A stretch of DNA of 64,000 bases from Thalassobacter stenotrophicus. GTDB lineage: Bacteria > Pseudomonadota > Alphaproteobacteria > Rhodobacterales > Rhodobacteraceae. Positions within the stretch are counted from its first letter, which is position 1, and every line of letters starts with the position of its first letter. The stretch covers positions 372,001 through 436,000 of the forward strand of contig NZ_CYRX01000033.1 of the NCBI RefSeq assembly GCF_001458315.1. Reading direction: 5' to 3'. Made by a program: the position numbers and the translations under genes. Shown here in pieces: positions 44,994 to 53,907 of the stretch. The notes below the pieces were generated by a model that searched no databases, was not told the origin of the DNA, and saw only the letters and a program-made list of their open reading frames with translations.

Positions 44994-45734
44994 GTGATCC
45001 CGCGCTGGCCCGAGGGTGTCGGGCAGGTAATCCTCCCCACCGTTGATAGCACATCGCTGGAGGCCGCGCGCCAAGCCCCGCATATCGCGGGGCCGACGTG
45101 GTTTTTGGGGCTAGAGCAAACCGCGGCCAAGGGGCGGCGCGGGCGCGCGTGGTCCAATCCGGCGGGCAACTTTGCAGCATCGTTGGTCTATCGCCCCGGT
45201 GGCGCGATTGCGCATCGGGCGCTGCGCAGCTTTGTGGCCTCGCTTGCGTTGCAGGACGCGTTGATCGCGGCCACGGGCCGGACCGAGGGGCTGCGGCTTA
45301 AGTGGCCCAACGACGTGCTGTTGAATGGGGGCAAACTGGCGGGCATCTTATTGGAAAGCGGCCCCTCCGAGACCCTGATCATCGGGATCGGTGTCAACCT
45401 GCGCGCCGCCCCAACGCAGGCTGAGGTCGAAACCGGTGCGGTTGCGCCAGTGTCCCTTTTGTCCGAGACAGGCACCGACATCACGCCCGAGGCATTCCTT
45501 GATCTTTTGGCGCCCGCCTTCGCCGCCGTTGAGGCGCAATTTCTGACCTACGGCTTTGACGCTGTGCGCACCCGCTGGCTGGCCAATGCCGCCAAATTGG
45601 GTGAGCCGATCCACGCGCGCACCGTCACCGAGACCCACCACGGCACGTTCGAGACCGTGGACGCGGAGGGGCAACTGGTGTTACGGACCGCGGCGGGCCA
45701 GCGGATGATCTCGGCGGGCGACGTATTTTTCTAA
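44994..45734 (+). CDS. birA: biotin-[acetyl-CoA-carboxylase] ligase
   Basis: Attaches biotin to the carboxyl carrier protein of acetyl-CoA carboxylase. It is the short, monofunctional type without a DNA-binding domain. I use the GTG at 44994 (246 aa, beginning with IPRWPEG), which has GGGGGT eight bases upstream; the longer frame from a TTG at 44967 adds nine unlikely residues. The biotinyl-AMP site is visible as TVDSTS, QTAAKGRRGRAWSNPAGN and LKWPNDVLLNGGKLAGIL. It links nuoN and coaX, a conserved alphaproteobacterial order. Confidence 0.94.
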   Translation: MIPRWPEGVGQVILPTVDSTSLEAARQAPHIAGPTWFLGLEQTAAKGRRGRAWSNPAGNFAASLVYRPGGAIAHRALRSFVASLALQDALIAATGRTEGLRLKWPNDVLLNGGKLAGILLESGPSETLIIGIGVNLRAAPTQAEVETGAVAPVSLLSETGTDITPEAFLDLLAPAFAAVEAQFLTYGFDAVRTRWLANAAKLGEPIHARTVTETHHGTFETVDAEGQLVLRTAAGQRMISAGDVFF

Positions 45735-45745
45735 AGGGGGCAGCC

Positions 45746-46522
45746 ATGCTTCTTGCCATCGATTGCGGAAATACCAACACCGTCTTTTCCATCTGGGACG
45801 GCGATGACTTCGTTGCGAGCTATCGGATGTCGACGGATCATGCCCGCACCGCGGATGAGTATTTCGCATGGATCAGCCAGATGATGCTGCTGCAAGGGGT
45901 GGCTGCGCGGATCGACAGCGCGATCATCTCATCGACGGTGCCGCGTGTGGTGTTTAACCTGCGGGTGCTGTGCGACCGGTATTTCGACTGCCGCCCCCGG
46001 GTTGTGGGCAAGCCGGGCTGTGCCCTGCCGGTCGAAACACGGGTGGACGCCGGGACTGCCGTTGGGTCAGATCGCCTTGTAAACACGGTGGCAGGTTACG
46101 ACCTATTTGGGGGCAACCTGATTGTCGTCGATTTCGGCACCGCCACCACGTTTGATGTGATAGACCATGACGGTGCTTATATCGGCGGCGTGATTTCCCC
46201 CGGGGTGAACCTGAGCCTTGAGGCGCTGCACCGTGCGGCGGCCGCGCTCCCCCATGTGGATATCAGCAAGCCATCGGCCGTGATTGGCACCAACACCATC
46301 GCCTGCATGCAGTCGGGCGTTTTCTGGGGCTACATCGGCCTCGTCCGAGAGATTTGCGCGCGGATCAAATCTGAGCATGGCGCGCCTATGAAGATCATCG
46401 CTACAGGGGGACTGGCCCCACTTTTCCAGCAAACCGAGACGCTCTTTGATGCTTTCGAAGAGGACCTGACAATGCACGGACTGACCGTGATACATAAATA
46501 CAATGAGAGTTTAGAGGCCTAA
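45746..46522 (+). CDS. coaX: type III pantothenate kinase
   Basis: Phosphorylates pantothenate, the first step of coenzyme A synthesis; the CoaX type is not inhibited by CoA. 258 residues, ASKHA fold: LLAIDCGNTNTVFS is the phosphate-1 motif, GSDRLVNTVAGY the pantothenate region, and LIVVDFGTATTFDVI the phosphate-2 motif with GGVISPGVN following. It lies 11 bp after birA and overlaps rnj by one base. Confidence 0.96.
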   Translation: MLLAIDCGNTNTVFSIWDGDDFVASYRMSTDHARTADEYFAWISQMMLLQGVAARIDSAIISSTVPRVVFNLRVLCDRYFDCRPRVVGKPGCALPVETRVDAGTAVGSDRLVNTVAGYDLFGGNLIVVDFGTATTFDVIDHDGAYIGGVISPGVNLSLEALHRAAAALPHVDISKPSAVIGTNTIACMQSGVFWGYIGLVREICARIKSEHGAPMKIIATGGLAPLFQQTETLFDAFEEDLTMHGLTVIHKYNESLEA

Positions 46523-48195
46523 TGAAAAAACCTGACCGACTGATCTACCTCGCCCTTGGGGGCGCGGGTGAGATTGGCATGAACGCCTATGTGTATGGCT
46601 ACGGCCCCAAAGGCAAAGAACGCTTTATCCTTGTGGACCTAGGCATCGCCTTTCCTGACATGGACAGCACTCCGGGTGTGGATGTGATCCTGCCGGATAT
46701 GTCGTGGCTCGCGGAACAGGCGGACCGTTTGGATGGTATCTTTATCACCCACGCCCATGAGGACCACGTGGGCGGCGTGGCCCACATGTACCGCCATTTC
46801 AACGCGCCGATCTATGCGCGCCCGTTCACTGCAAACATCGCCAAGCGCAAGATGATTGAGCAAGGGCACGCCCCCGAAAATGTGCATGTGGTCGAGGCGA
46901 TGGAGCCGGTCGAAGTGGGCCCCTTTACGGTCAGTTACCTGCCCATCTCACACTCCGTTCCCGAAAGCGCAGGCCTTGTGATCGACAGCCCCGAGGGCCG
47001 TGTGATCCACACCGGTGACTTTAAGCTGGACGAAAGCCCCGTCGTGGGTGAAGCCTTCGATCCCGACCTCTGGGCCGAAGTGTCCAAGCCCGGCGTCCGC
47101 GCCCTTGTGATCGATTCGACGAATGTGTTCACCGGCCATGCGGGTCGCTCTGAGGCGGTTTTGGGCCCAGAAATCCAAAAGCTGATCAAGGCTCAAAAGG
47201 GCATGGTCGTGGCCACAACGTTCGCCTCAAACATCGCGCGTCTGAAAACGCTGGCGGATGCGGGGCGGGATGCAGGGCGTTCGATCGTTCTGTTGGGTCG
47301 CGCGATGCGCCGCATGACCGAGGCCGCGATGGAGGAAGGTATCCTTACGGATTTCCCCAGCGTGATTTCGCCCGAGGACGCCAAGAATGTGCCGCGCGAA
47401 AACCTGATGCTGATCGTGACCGGTTCGCAGGGTGAGCGGCGCGCAGCGTCTGCCCAGCTTAGCCGGGGTAAGTATCTGGGGCTAGAGTTGAAGGAAGGCG
47501 ATACGTTCCTGTTTTCCTCCAAGACGATCCCGGGGAATGAGCGCGGCGTGGCCCAGATCATGAATAACTTCAGCGAGATGGGGGTTGATGTCGTGACCGA
47601 TGCGGATGGTCTGTACCACGTGTCAGGTCACGCAAATCGCCCTGACCTTGAGCGGATCACGGGTATCGTGAACCCACAGGTCGTGATCCCGATGCACGGG
47701 GAACACCGTCACCTGCGCACCCATTCCAAGCTGGCCACGGCCAATGGCCGCCAAGGCGTGTTGGCCCCCAACGGGACCATCGTCGACCTGTCCGGAAATG
47801 CGGCCACGGTTGCGGGCTACGTCGACACAGGCCGGGTGTATTTGGATGGTGCCGCACATGTCGGATCCTACGACGGGGTTGTGCGGGATCGCCTGAAAAT
47901 GGCGCTGAACGGGCATGTGGTTGTGGCGGTGATGGTCGATGAAGACGATGACCTGCTAGAGGATGCTTGGGTTGATATCCGGGGCCTGAGCGAAGTGGGC
48001 ACCAATGGCGCCCCGCTTTTGGACCTGCTTGAGGATGAACTCGCCCAAGCCTTGGCGCGCGTTGATGGGCGGACTGCTGCGGATGATGACAAGCTGTCTG
48101 ATGTTGTCAAACGTGCGGTGCGGCAGCTCTGCAAAGAACAGATCGGCAAGAAGCCTGAGGTCACGACGTTGATCACGCGGCTGGCGGCTGAATAA
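46522..48195 (+). CDS. rnj: ribonuclease J
   Basis: Metallo-beta-lactamase/beta-CASP ribonuclease with 5'-exonuclease and endonuclease activity for rRNA maturation and mRNA decay. 557 residues. The zinc motif is His77-Ala-His79-Glu-Asp81-His82 (FITHAHEDHVGG); HTGDFKLDESPV and VIDSTNV are further metal-site and beta-CASP segments, and PMHGEHRHL is near the nuclease C-terminus. It ends the nuo-birA-coaX-rnj run; a terminator stem follows 5 bp after the stop. Confidence 0.96.
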   Translation: MKKPDRLIYLALGGAGEIGMNAYVYGYGPKGKERFILVDLGIAFPDMDSTPGVDVILPDMSWLAEQADRLDGIFITHAHEDHVGGVAHMYRHFNAPIYARPFTANIAKRKMIEQGHAPENVHVVEAMEPVEVGPFTVSYLPISHSVPESAGLVIDSPEGRVIHTGDFKLDESPVVGEAFDPDLWAEVSKPGVRALVIDSTNVFTGHAGRSEAVLGPEIQKLIKAQKGMVVATTFASNIARLKTLADAGRDAGRSIVLLGRAMRRMTEAAMEEGILTDFPSVISPEDAKNVPRENLMLIVTGSQGERRAASAQLSRGKYLGLELKEGDTFLFSSKTIPGNERGVAQIMNNFSEMGVDVVTDADGLYHVSGHANRPDLERITGIVNPQVVIPMHGEHRHLRTHSKLATANGRQGVLAPNGTIVDLSGNAATVAGYVDTGRVYLDGAAHVGSYDGVVRDRLKMALNGHVVVAVMVDEDDDLLEDAWVDIRGLSEVGTNGAPLLDLLEDELAQALARVDGRTAADDDKLSDVVKRAVRQLCKEQIGKKPEVTTLITRLAAE

Positions 48196-48199
48196 CGAA

Positions 48200-48226
48200 A
48201 AAGGGCGGGATCAACTCCCGCCCTTT
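48200..48226. terminator. bidirectional terminator between rnj and rhlE
   Basis: AAAGGGCGGG (48200-48209) pairs with CCCGCCCTTT (48217-48226) around ATCAACT. The A-flanked and T-flanked stem lies between two convergent genes and can work in both directions. Confidence 0.85.
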
Positions 48227-48270
48227 CCAATTCTAACGATGCGATATGTGCGGACTGACCGCCGCAGGGA

Positions 48271-49761
48271 TTAGCCTGCGTTTTCTTCGCGGCGTTCTTC
48301 AAAGCTGAGCGCGATGAAGCCGGGCAGATGATCGCCCAAACCCACCACACGATTGTCCTGACCGCCGGAGCGACCACGTCCGCCGCGCGAACGTCCGCCA
48401 CCTGCGTTGTCACGCTTGGGGGCTGGTTGCTCTGCTGGAGCGGCGTTGTCGGCTTGGGCCTCAGGGGCGGCTGCCTGTGCTGCGGTATCCTCAGCGGGAC
48501 GCTCCGACTTGTTGCGGCCACGGCCACCGCGCGAACGGGTCCGCTTGGGGCGCTCTTCGGTCTGCTCTGGCGCCGCGTCATCAGAGGCGGGCTTGTTGCC
48601 GCTGCCGGGTGGGGACCATGGGCTTTCGACCCGTGGAATTTCCTTTTCCACCAAACGCTCAATCGCGGTGAGGTATTTTTCGTCCGACGGCACCGAGATT
48701 GAGAACGCCGTTCCCAATTTGCCCGCGCGCCCGGTGCGACCGATGCGGTGCACGTAATCTTCGGCGTGGCTGGGCAGATCAAAGTTGAACACGTGGCTCA
48801 CGTCCGGAATGTCCAGCCCGCGCGCAGCCACGTCAGAGGCCACAAGGAACCGCAATGACCCCTCACGGAACCCGTCCAATGTGCGCATCCGCTGGGCCTG
48901 ATCCAGATCGCCGTGAATAGGCGCTGCGTCATAGCCGTATTTCTTGAGCGACTTGGCAACGATATCCACGTCAACCTTGCGGTTACAAAAGATGATACCG
49001 TTTTTGCATTTGTCGCCTTCGCTATCGATCAGCGCGCGCAGGATTTCGCGTTTGTCCTTGGCCGTCATATCGCGGCGTTTGGGCGTGTGCTGGATCAACC
49101 CTTGAGTAATCGTATCGGAGGTCGAGTTCTGCCGCGCGACTTCAATCTTTTCGGGGTTCGACAAGAAGGTCGATGTGATCCGCTCAATTTCAGGCGCCAT
49201 TGTGGCCGAGAAAAACAGAGTTTGCCGGGTGAAGGGCGTCAGCTCAAAGATACGCTCAATGTCGGGGATGAACCCCATGTCGAGCATCCGGTCAGCTTCA
49301 TCCACCACCATAATCTGCACACCACCGAGCAGCAGTTTGCCACGCTCAAAGTGATCCAGCAGACGGCCCGGTGTTGCAATCAGGACGTCAACACCACGGT
49401 CGATCAGCTTGTCCTGTTCTTTGAACGAAACGCCGCCGATCAGCAGAGCCTTCGTGAGGCGCGAGCCTTTGGCGTAGGTGTCAAAGTTCTCAGCAACCTG
49501 TGCTGCCAACTCCCGTGTGGGGCACAGCACGAGGCTGCGTGGCATCCGCGCGCGCGCGCGGCCTTTGCCGAGCAGGGTGATCATGGGCAGGGTAAAGGCG
49601 GCGGTTTTGCCGGTGCCTGTTTGGGCAATTCCCAAGACATCGCGGCCTTCGAGGGCAGGCTTGATCGCGCCTTCTTGGATCGGTGTCGGAGACGTGTACC
49701 CTGTGGCTTCGATAGCCTTCAGGACTTTGGGGTCGAGGTTGAGCTCGGAAAATGTCGTCAT
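48271..49761 (-). CDS. rhlE: DEAD-box RNA helicase, RhlE type
   Basis: 496-residue ATP-dependent RNA helicase. All core motifs are in order: Q-motif region with TPIQEGAIKPAL, AQTGTGKT, PTRELAAQ, ATPGRLLDH, VVDEADRMLDMG, FFSATM, then VASDVAARGLDIPDV and HRIGRTGRAGK. The last ~110 residues are a disordered Arg/Gly- and Ala/Pro-rich tail (RSRGGRGRNKSERP, GGGRSRGGRGRSGG), typical RNA-binding extensions. It converges on rnj; both act in RNA turnover. RhlE and similar subfamilies are separated only by the tail, so the symbol is tentative. Confidence 0.92.
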   Translation of the reverse strand: MTTFSELNLDPKVLKAIEATGYTSPTPIQEGAIKPALEGRDVLGIAQTGTGKTAAFTLPMITLLGKGRARARMPRSLVLCPTRELAAQVAENFDTYAKGSRLTKALLIGGVSFKEQDKLIDRGVDVLIATPGRLLDHFERGKLLLGGVQIMVVDEADRMLDMGFIPDIERIFELTPFTRQTLFFSATMAPEIERITSTFLSNPEKIEVARQNSTSDTITQGLIQHTPKRRDMTAKDKREILRALIDSEGDKCKNGIIFCNRKVDVDIVAKSLKKYGYDAAPIHGDLDQAQRMRTLDGFREGSLRFLVASDVAARGLDIPDVSHVFNFDLPSHAEDYVHRIGRTGRAGKLGTAFSISVPSDEKYLTAIERLVEKEIPRVESPWSPPGSGNKPASDDAAPEQTEERPKRTRSRGGRGRNKSERPAEDTAAQAAAPEAQADNAAPAEQPAPKRDNAGGGRSRGGRGRSGGQDNRVVGLGDHLPGFIALSFEERREENAG

Positions 49762-49894
49762 GTGCGTCCATTGTTAGCGGGGAGCCGTATTGCTCTGATC
49801 CGCGGGGGGAGGACGCCTGCATTCACGCCCAAACGGTTTTCAAACGCGCGTTCTTCGCACGTGCGGCAGGACCTAGACCATAACGCGCAAAACG

Positions 49895-50530
49895 TCAACT
49901 TTTGCCCGTGTCGCGGGCGGTTGGGTGTACATCGGGGCGGTAGCCGTGCCGAAGGGTGGCAATTGTCGGGGCAGGGGTCAGGACCGTGACGGTCCCGCTG
50001 GGCCGGGGCTTGGGTGGGCCGTACCCTGCGGGGCTATAGGTATGCGCTGCATTTTTAGTCAGCAATATCGGGGTTTGTCCGGCGATAAAGCTGCCCGGCG
50101 GCAGGTCGGCTGCATCCGCGCTATGCACGATCTGTTGGCGGCCGCGTGTGACGCGGGCGGCGTGCAAGGCCCGGTCTAGATCGGGCATGCGTGTGACGGG
50201 GCCGCCGATAGGACCATGTGCAGCATCCCACGCCGCGCGAAATTCCCGTGCGCGGGCGCGTTGGCAGTAGTGGCAGGGGCGGTGACCCGCCGCGAGTGCA
50301 ACAGCCTCATCAAGGAAAAACAGCGCGGTCCAGGCGCGGTCCGGCATCGGACCATGATAGGTACCGCGCGGGTGATGTAGCGTGCAAATCACCCAATTGG
50401 GGTGCTGCCACCGAGAGGTGCCAAGGGTCTGATCGGGCCGGTGCAGGATGCCCCGGTTGCCGGTCAGCGTTCCGCGGGCTGGATGGGTGATAATCTCACC
50501 CGTCGGAGCCACACGGTTTTGCAGTGTCAC
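49895..50530 (-). CDS. conserved-looking hypothetical protein with a CxxC motif, coupled to prfC
   Basis: 211 residues from a GTG at 50528-50530 that overlaps the prfC stop (GTGA); the upstream part of the open frame lies inside prfC and is not used. Recognisable segments are ITHPARGTLTGNRGILH, WVICTLHHPRG, FFLDEAVALAAGHRPCHYCQRARAREFRAAW and a C-terminal KNAAHTYSPAGYGPP. I recall similar uncharacterised proteins in other Proteobacteria with the same FFLDEAVALAAGHRPC core. The CHYC pair could bind metal. No function is assigned. Confidence 0.72.
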   Translation of the reverse strand: MTLQNRVAPTGEIITHPARGTLTGNRGILHRPDQTLGTSRWQHPNWVICTLHHPRGTYHGPMPDRAWTALFFLDEAVALAAGHRPCHYCQRARAREFRAAWDAAHGPIGGPVTRMPDLDRALHAARVTRGRQQIVHSADAADLPPGSFIAGQTPILLTKNAAHTYSPAGYGPPKPRPSGTVTVLTPAPTIATLRHGYRPDVHPTARDTGKS

Positions 50531-52137
50531 ACCATCATTTCCTTGGTGTTTGACAGGGTCACATCCGGATAATCGCGCACCACACGGTCGATATCCCACT
50601 GAAGGCGGGTCAAAAACACCACGTCGCCGTCGTTGTCGTGGGCGATGTGCTGTTTGTTGGCATTCACGAGCTTGTCTACCGCCTCTTCGGTGCCATGCAC
50701 CCAGCGCGCGGAGGTAAATTGCGACGGCTCGAACCGGACGGGCAGGCCGTATTCCAGCTCAATCCGCGAGGCGAGGACTTCAAACTGCAACGCGCCCACC
50801 ACGCCGACGATAAAGCCGCTGGCGATGGAGGGTTTGAAGACCTTGGCCGCGCCTTCTTCGGCAAATTGCATCAGCGCCTTTTCGAGGTGCTTGGCCTTCA
50901 TAGGGTCGCCCGCGCGGACCGTTTGCAAAAGCTCGGGCGCAAAGGACGGGATGCCGGTGAACTTGAGGGCCTCACCCTCTGTTAGGGCGTCGCCGATGCG
51001 CAATTGGCCATGGTTGGGGATGCCAATGATGTCACCGGCCCATGCCTCTTCGGCCAACTCGCGGTCTGCGGCCAAGAACAGCACAGGGTTTGAGATCGCC
51101 ATCGGTTTTTTGGACCGCACGTGCGTCAGCTTCATACCGCGCTGAAAGTGACCAGAGGCAAGGCGCACAAACGCCACGCGGTCCCGGTGTTTGGGGTCCA
51201 TGTTGGCCTGCACCTTAAACACAAAGCCTGCGACTTTCTTTTCATCGGCGCTGACTTGGCGGGGGGAGGCGGATTGCGGCTGTGGCTCGGGCCCGAACTC
51301 CGCGATGCCGGACATCAGTTCCTGCACCCCGAACGAGTTGATTGCAGAGCCGAACCAAATGGGGGTCAGAGTGCCCTCAAGGAAGGCTTTGTGGTCCATG
51401 GCTGGCAGCAACTCGCGCGCCATCTCGATCTCTTCCAGAAAGGTATCCAGCAATTCTGCGGGAACGTGTTCCGCAAGTTTGGGGTCATCCAGACCTTCAA
51501 TCGCGATGCTCTCAGAGATTTTGTTACGGTCCGCGCGATCCATCAGCTCTAGCCGGTCGCGCAACAGATCGTAGCAACCCACAAAGTCGCGACCGCGCCC
51601 AATTGGCCATGAGGCCGGGGTCACGTCGATCGCGAGGTTTTCCTGGATCTCATCGATGATCTCAAAGGTATCGCGGCTTTCGCGGTCCATCTTGTTACAA
51701 AACGTCAGGATCGGAAGGTCACGCAGGCGGCAAACCTCAAACAGCTTTTGCGTCTGGCTCTCAACGCCCTTGGCGCCATCGATCACCATCACGGCGGCGT
51801 CTACGGCGGTCAGCGTACGATAGGTGTCTTCGGAGAAATCCGAGTGGCCCGGCGTATCCACAAGGTTAAAGCGAAACTCGCGTTCGGGCGTGTGATAGTC
51901 GAACGACATCGCTGAGGCCGACACGGAGATGCCGCGATCCTGCTCCATCTTCATGAAGTCCGAGCGCGTGCGTCGCGCCTCACCCTTGGCGCGCACCTGA
52001 CCCGCCATCTGGATCGCGCCCCCGTACAACAGGAACTTTTCCGTCAGCGTCGTTTTCCCGGCGTCGGGGTGCGAGATGATCGCAAACGTCCGGCGGCGGC
52101 TGATTTCGGGGGGCAATTGGGGCGCATTATCAAGCAT
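50527..52137 (-). CDS. prfC: peptide chain release factor 3
   Basis: Translational GTPase that removes RF1 and RF2 from the ribosome after termination. 536 residues. The G-domain motifs are SHPDAGKTTLTEKFLLYGG, DTPGHSDFSEDTYRTLT and TFCNKMDRESRD. The C-terminal part has the RF3-specific FVVGVVGALQFEVLA-like segment (here FIVGVVGALQFEVLASRIE) and lacks EF-G domain IV. Its stop overlaps the start of the CxxC protein. It lies 45 bp downstream of the DUF1289 gene on the same strand. Confidence 0.97.
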   Translation of the reverse strand: MLDNAPQLPPEISRRRTFAIISHPDAGKTTLTEKFLLYGGAIQMAGQVRAKGEARRTRSDFMKMEQDRGISVSASAMSFDYHTPEREFRFNLVDTPGHSDFSEDTYRTLTAVDAAVMVIDGAKGVESQTQKLFEVCRLRDLPILTFCNKMDRESRDTFEIIDEIQENLAIDVTPASWPIGRGRDFVGCYDLLRDRLELMDRADRNKISESIAIEGLDDPKLAEHVPAELLDTFLEEIEMARELLPAMDHKAFLEGTLTPIWFGSAINSFGVQELMSGIAEFGPEPQPQSASPRQVSADEKKVAGFVFKVQANMDPKHRDRVAFVRLASGHFQRGMKLTHVRSKKPMAISNPVLFLAADRELAEEAWAGDIIGIPNHGQLRIGDALTEGEALKFTGIPSFAPELLQTVRAGDPMKAKHLEKALMQFAEEGAAKVFKPSIASGFIVGVVGALQFEVLASRIELEYGLPVRFEPSQFTSARWVHGTEEAVDKLVNANKQHIAHDNDGDVVFLTRLQWDIDRVVRDYPDVTLSNTKEMMV

Positions 52138-52182
52138 GATCGGGCTATAGAGCGCAGGCGATCAACGTGCAAGTTCGCAGGC

Positions 52183-52458
52183 CTATGCCGCCCGCTTCTT
52201 GGCTTTGGATTTTGCGGGGCCCCAGTCCAGTTTGACCTTCTTCTTTTTCAGCTTCTTAAGGTACGCTTGCTCCCAGTGGGTGTAGTGGCCAAGCGTATCT
52301 TGTTGCTGACGCAGCATGTCCAGAAACGCGATCTGGTGCTTTTCCTTTTTCAGCCCCTTGAACAGGGATTTTTGCGCCTTGGTCATGGAGCATCCGATGC
52401 AGTGGCCTTCGCGCTTGAATTTGCACACGTCAATGCAGGGGCTGGGCACTTTGCTCAT
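52183..52458 (-). CDS. DUF1289 family protein
   Basis: 91 residues from the ATG at 52456-52458 (MSKVPSPCIDVCKFKREG). Four cysteines in the first 25 residues, CIDVC and HCIGC, form the DUF1289 signature and probably bind a metal. The rest is a basic, lysine-rich helical tail (LKKLKKKKVKLDW, KSKAKKRAA) that would suit RNA or ribosome contact, although this is inference. It may be co-transcribed with prfC. Confidence 0.85.
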   Translation of the reverse strand: MSKVPSPCIDVCKFKREGHCIGCSMTKAQKSLFKGLKKEKHQIAFLDMLRQQQDTLGHYTHWEQAYLKKLKKKKVKLDWGPAKSKAKKRAA

Positions 52459-52640
52459 TGTGGGTTCCGTGTGTTGCGGGCCTTTATTCAATACTTGATG
52501 ATTTTGCCCCAAATTTCAATCCCGACAAAAACAATCAGACTAGGCGCCGGCACGGCGTAGACCGGCCCCTATCGATTGCAGGTTGCAGTACGCGCGCATT
52601 CGGCTAGGTCTAGCGCCGAAACGTATGGGAGAAGACGACT

Positions 52641-53420
52641 ATGGATCTGGGTATCAAAGGTAAACGCGCCCTCGTGTGTGCAAGCTCCAAGGGTTTGGGC
52701 CGTGGGTGCGCCGAAGCACTGGCCGAGGCTGGCGTTGATCTGGTGCTGAACGCCCGTGGGGCAGAGGCGCTTGAGGCGACCGCGGCACACATTCGCAGCA
52801 CCTACGGCGTAGAAGTCACGGCCGTGGCCGCCGACATCACATCCGAGGATGGCCGCGCGGCCGTGTTGGCCGCCGCTGGCGACATCGACATTCTGGTCAC
52901 CAACGCGGGCGGCCCGCCCCCCGGCCTGTGGTCCGATTGGAGCCGCGATGATTTCATCGCAGCCATCGATGGCAACATGCTGGCCCCCATCGCATTGATG
53001 CAGGCAGCACTGCCGGGCATGATCGCGCGCGGCTGGGGCCGTGTGGTGAACATCACATCCGGTTCGGTCAAAGCACCGATCCCACAGTTGGGTTTGTCGA
53101 ACGCGGCACGCACCGGGCTGACCGGCTTTGTCGCAGGCACCGCACGTCAGGTCGCCGAAAAAGGTGTGAACATCAACAACCTGCTGCCCGGCATCCACGA
53201 TACCGACCGTGCCGTATCGCTGGATACAGGCGTGTCCAAGGCGCAGGGCATCACCATGGATGAGGCCCGCACACAGCGCGAAGGCACCATTCCGGCCCGT
53301 CGCTACGGCACCGCGGCTGAGTTTGGCGCGACCTGCGCATTCATGTGCTCGCAGCATGCGGGCTTTATGGTCGGGCAGAACGTTCTGCTCGATGGCGGCG
53401 CAATTAACGCCACGATCTAA
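52641..53420 (+). CDS. atypical short-chain dehydrogenase (BKR-like SDR without the canonical tetrad)
   Basis: 259-residue SDR-fold protein. The nucleotide-binding loop is CASSKGLGRG (residues 13-22) instead of TGxxxGxG, and NAGG (88-91) is kept. Ser140 of the catalytic set is present (NITSGS), but the usual YxxxK is Ser153-Asn-Ala-Ala-Arg157. This agrees with the known BKR-like SDR subgroup in which these residues are not conserved, so reductase activity should not be assumed. A GGGAGAAG site precedes the ATG. It is followed by a small membrane-protein gene. Confidence 0.88.
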   Translation: MDLGIKGKRALVCASSKGLGRGCAEALAEAGVDLVLNARGAEALEATAAHIRSTYGVEVTAVAADITSEDGRAAVLAAAGDIDILVTNAGGPPPGLWSDWSRDDFIAAIDGNMLAPIALMQAALPGMIARGWGRVVNITSGSVKAPIPQLGLSNAARTGLTGFVAGTARQVAEKGVNINNLLPGIHDTDRAVSLDTGVSKAQGITMDEARTQREGTIPARRYGTAAEFGATCAFMCSQHAGFMVGQNVLLDGGAINATI

Positions 53421-53440
53421 GGCCAAATTAGGCAAAAAGT

Positions 53441-53473
53441 GTCGCAGGACTGGCCAAGGGCTGGACCTGCGAC
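53441..53473 (+). terminator. inverted repeat after the SDR gene
   Basis: GTCGCAGG (53441-53448) and CCTGCGAC (53466-53473) form an 8-bp stem with a 17-base loop, 20 bases after the SDR stop. Only GGTTTCG follows, so termination is uncertain. Confidence 0.4.
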
Positions 53474-53515
53474 GGTTTCGCACCATCTTGCCCCTTGAAT
53501 AGAAGGGAGCCTTAG

Positions 53516-53764
53516 ATGTTCGACGAAACACACGACCCCGCGACCGCCATGCGCCAACGCCGCCAAGAGGCTGAGGCCCAGATCCGCGCAAAAGAATTGC
53601 GCAAGGTCGCTCAAGGCCACGTCTTGATGGCTGGCTTTGAAGCCTACGGCAACGGCATGAACGGCAAAGGCCTGTTTGCAAAGGTGAACACGGCCGCCAA
53701 ATGGGGCTTGATCTGGTTCGCGATGATCGCGCCAATTCTTTTGGTGATTGACCAACGCTGGTAA
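53516..53764 (+). CDS. small membrane-anchored hypothetical protein
   Basis: 82 residues. The first half is a charged helix, possibly a coiled coil (AMRQRRQEAEAQIRAKELRKVAQG); the end carries one membrane segment (about 62-78, WGLIWFAMIAPILLVID). AGAAGGGA precedes the ATG, supporting the start. Topology suggests a tail-anchored cytoplasmic protein. It lies between the SDR gene and a terminator and belongs to no family I recognise. Confidence 0.72.
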   Translation: MFDETHDPATAMRQRRQEAEAQIRAKELRKVAQGHVLMAGFEAYGNGMNGKGLFAKVNTAAKWGLIWFAMIAPILLVIDQRW

Positions 53765-53786
53765 GCCAGCTGGCTTCGATGTCTGA

Positions 53787-53814
53787 GCGTGGTCCCCTTG
53801 GGGCCGCGCTTTTT
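53787..53814 (+). terminator. Rho-independent terminator
   Basis: GCGTGGTCCCC (53787-53797) pairs with GGGGCCGCGC (53800-53809), with one bulged T and a T-G pair, around a two-base loop, and runs into TTTTT. It ends the SDR/small-protein transcript before the aminotransferase gene. Confidence 0.75.
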
Positions 53815-53907
53815 GCGTTTCTTGATGTATGCCATCACATCATTCCATTTGACGCTGGTGCGACCCTCCGCGAATGATATCCGTATCGCAACGTAGTGGA
53901 GGCCGGG

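Noticed and set aside
49545-49562. Alternating GC run (GCGCGCGCG)
   Set aside because: It lies within rhlE and encodes the RARAR stretch of a well supported helicase, so it is not a simple-repeat feature.
53644-53838. Minus-strand frame starting MMAYIKKRKKRGPKG
   Set aside because: Its basic N-terminus looks like a protein, but it is the reverse complement of the terminator hairpin at 53787-53814 and the rest is antisense to the membrane-anchor gene.
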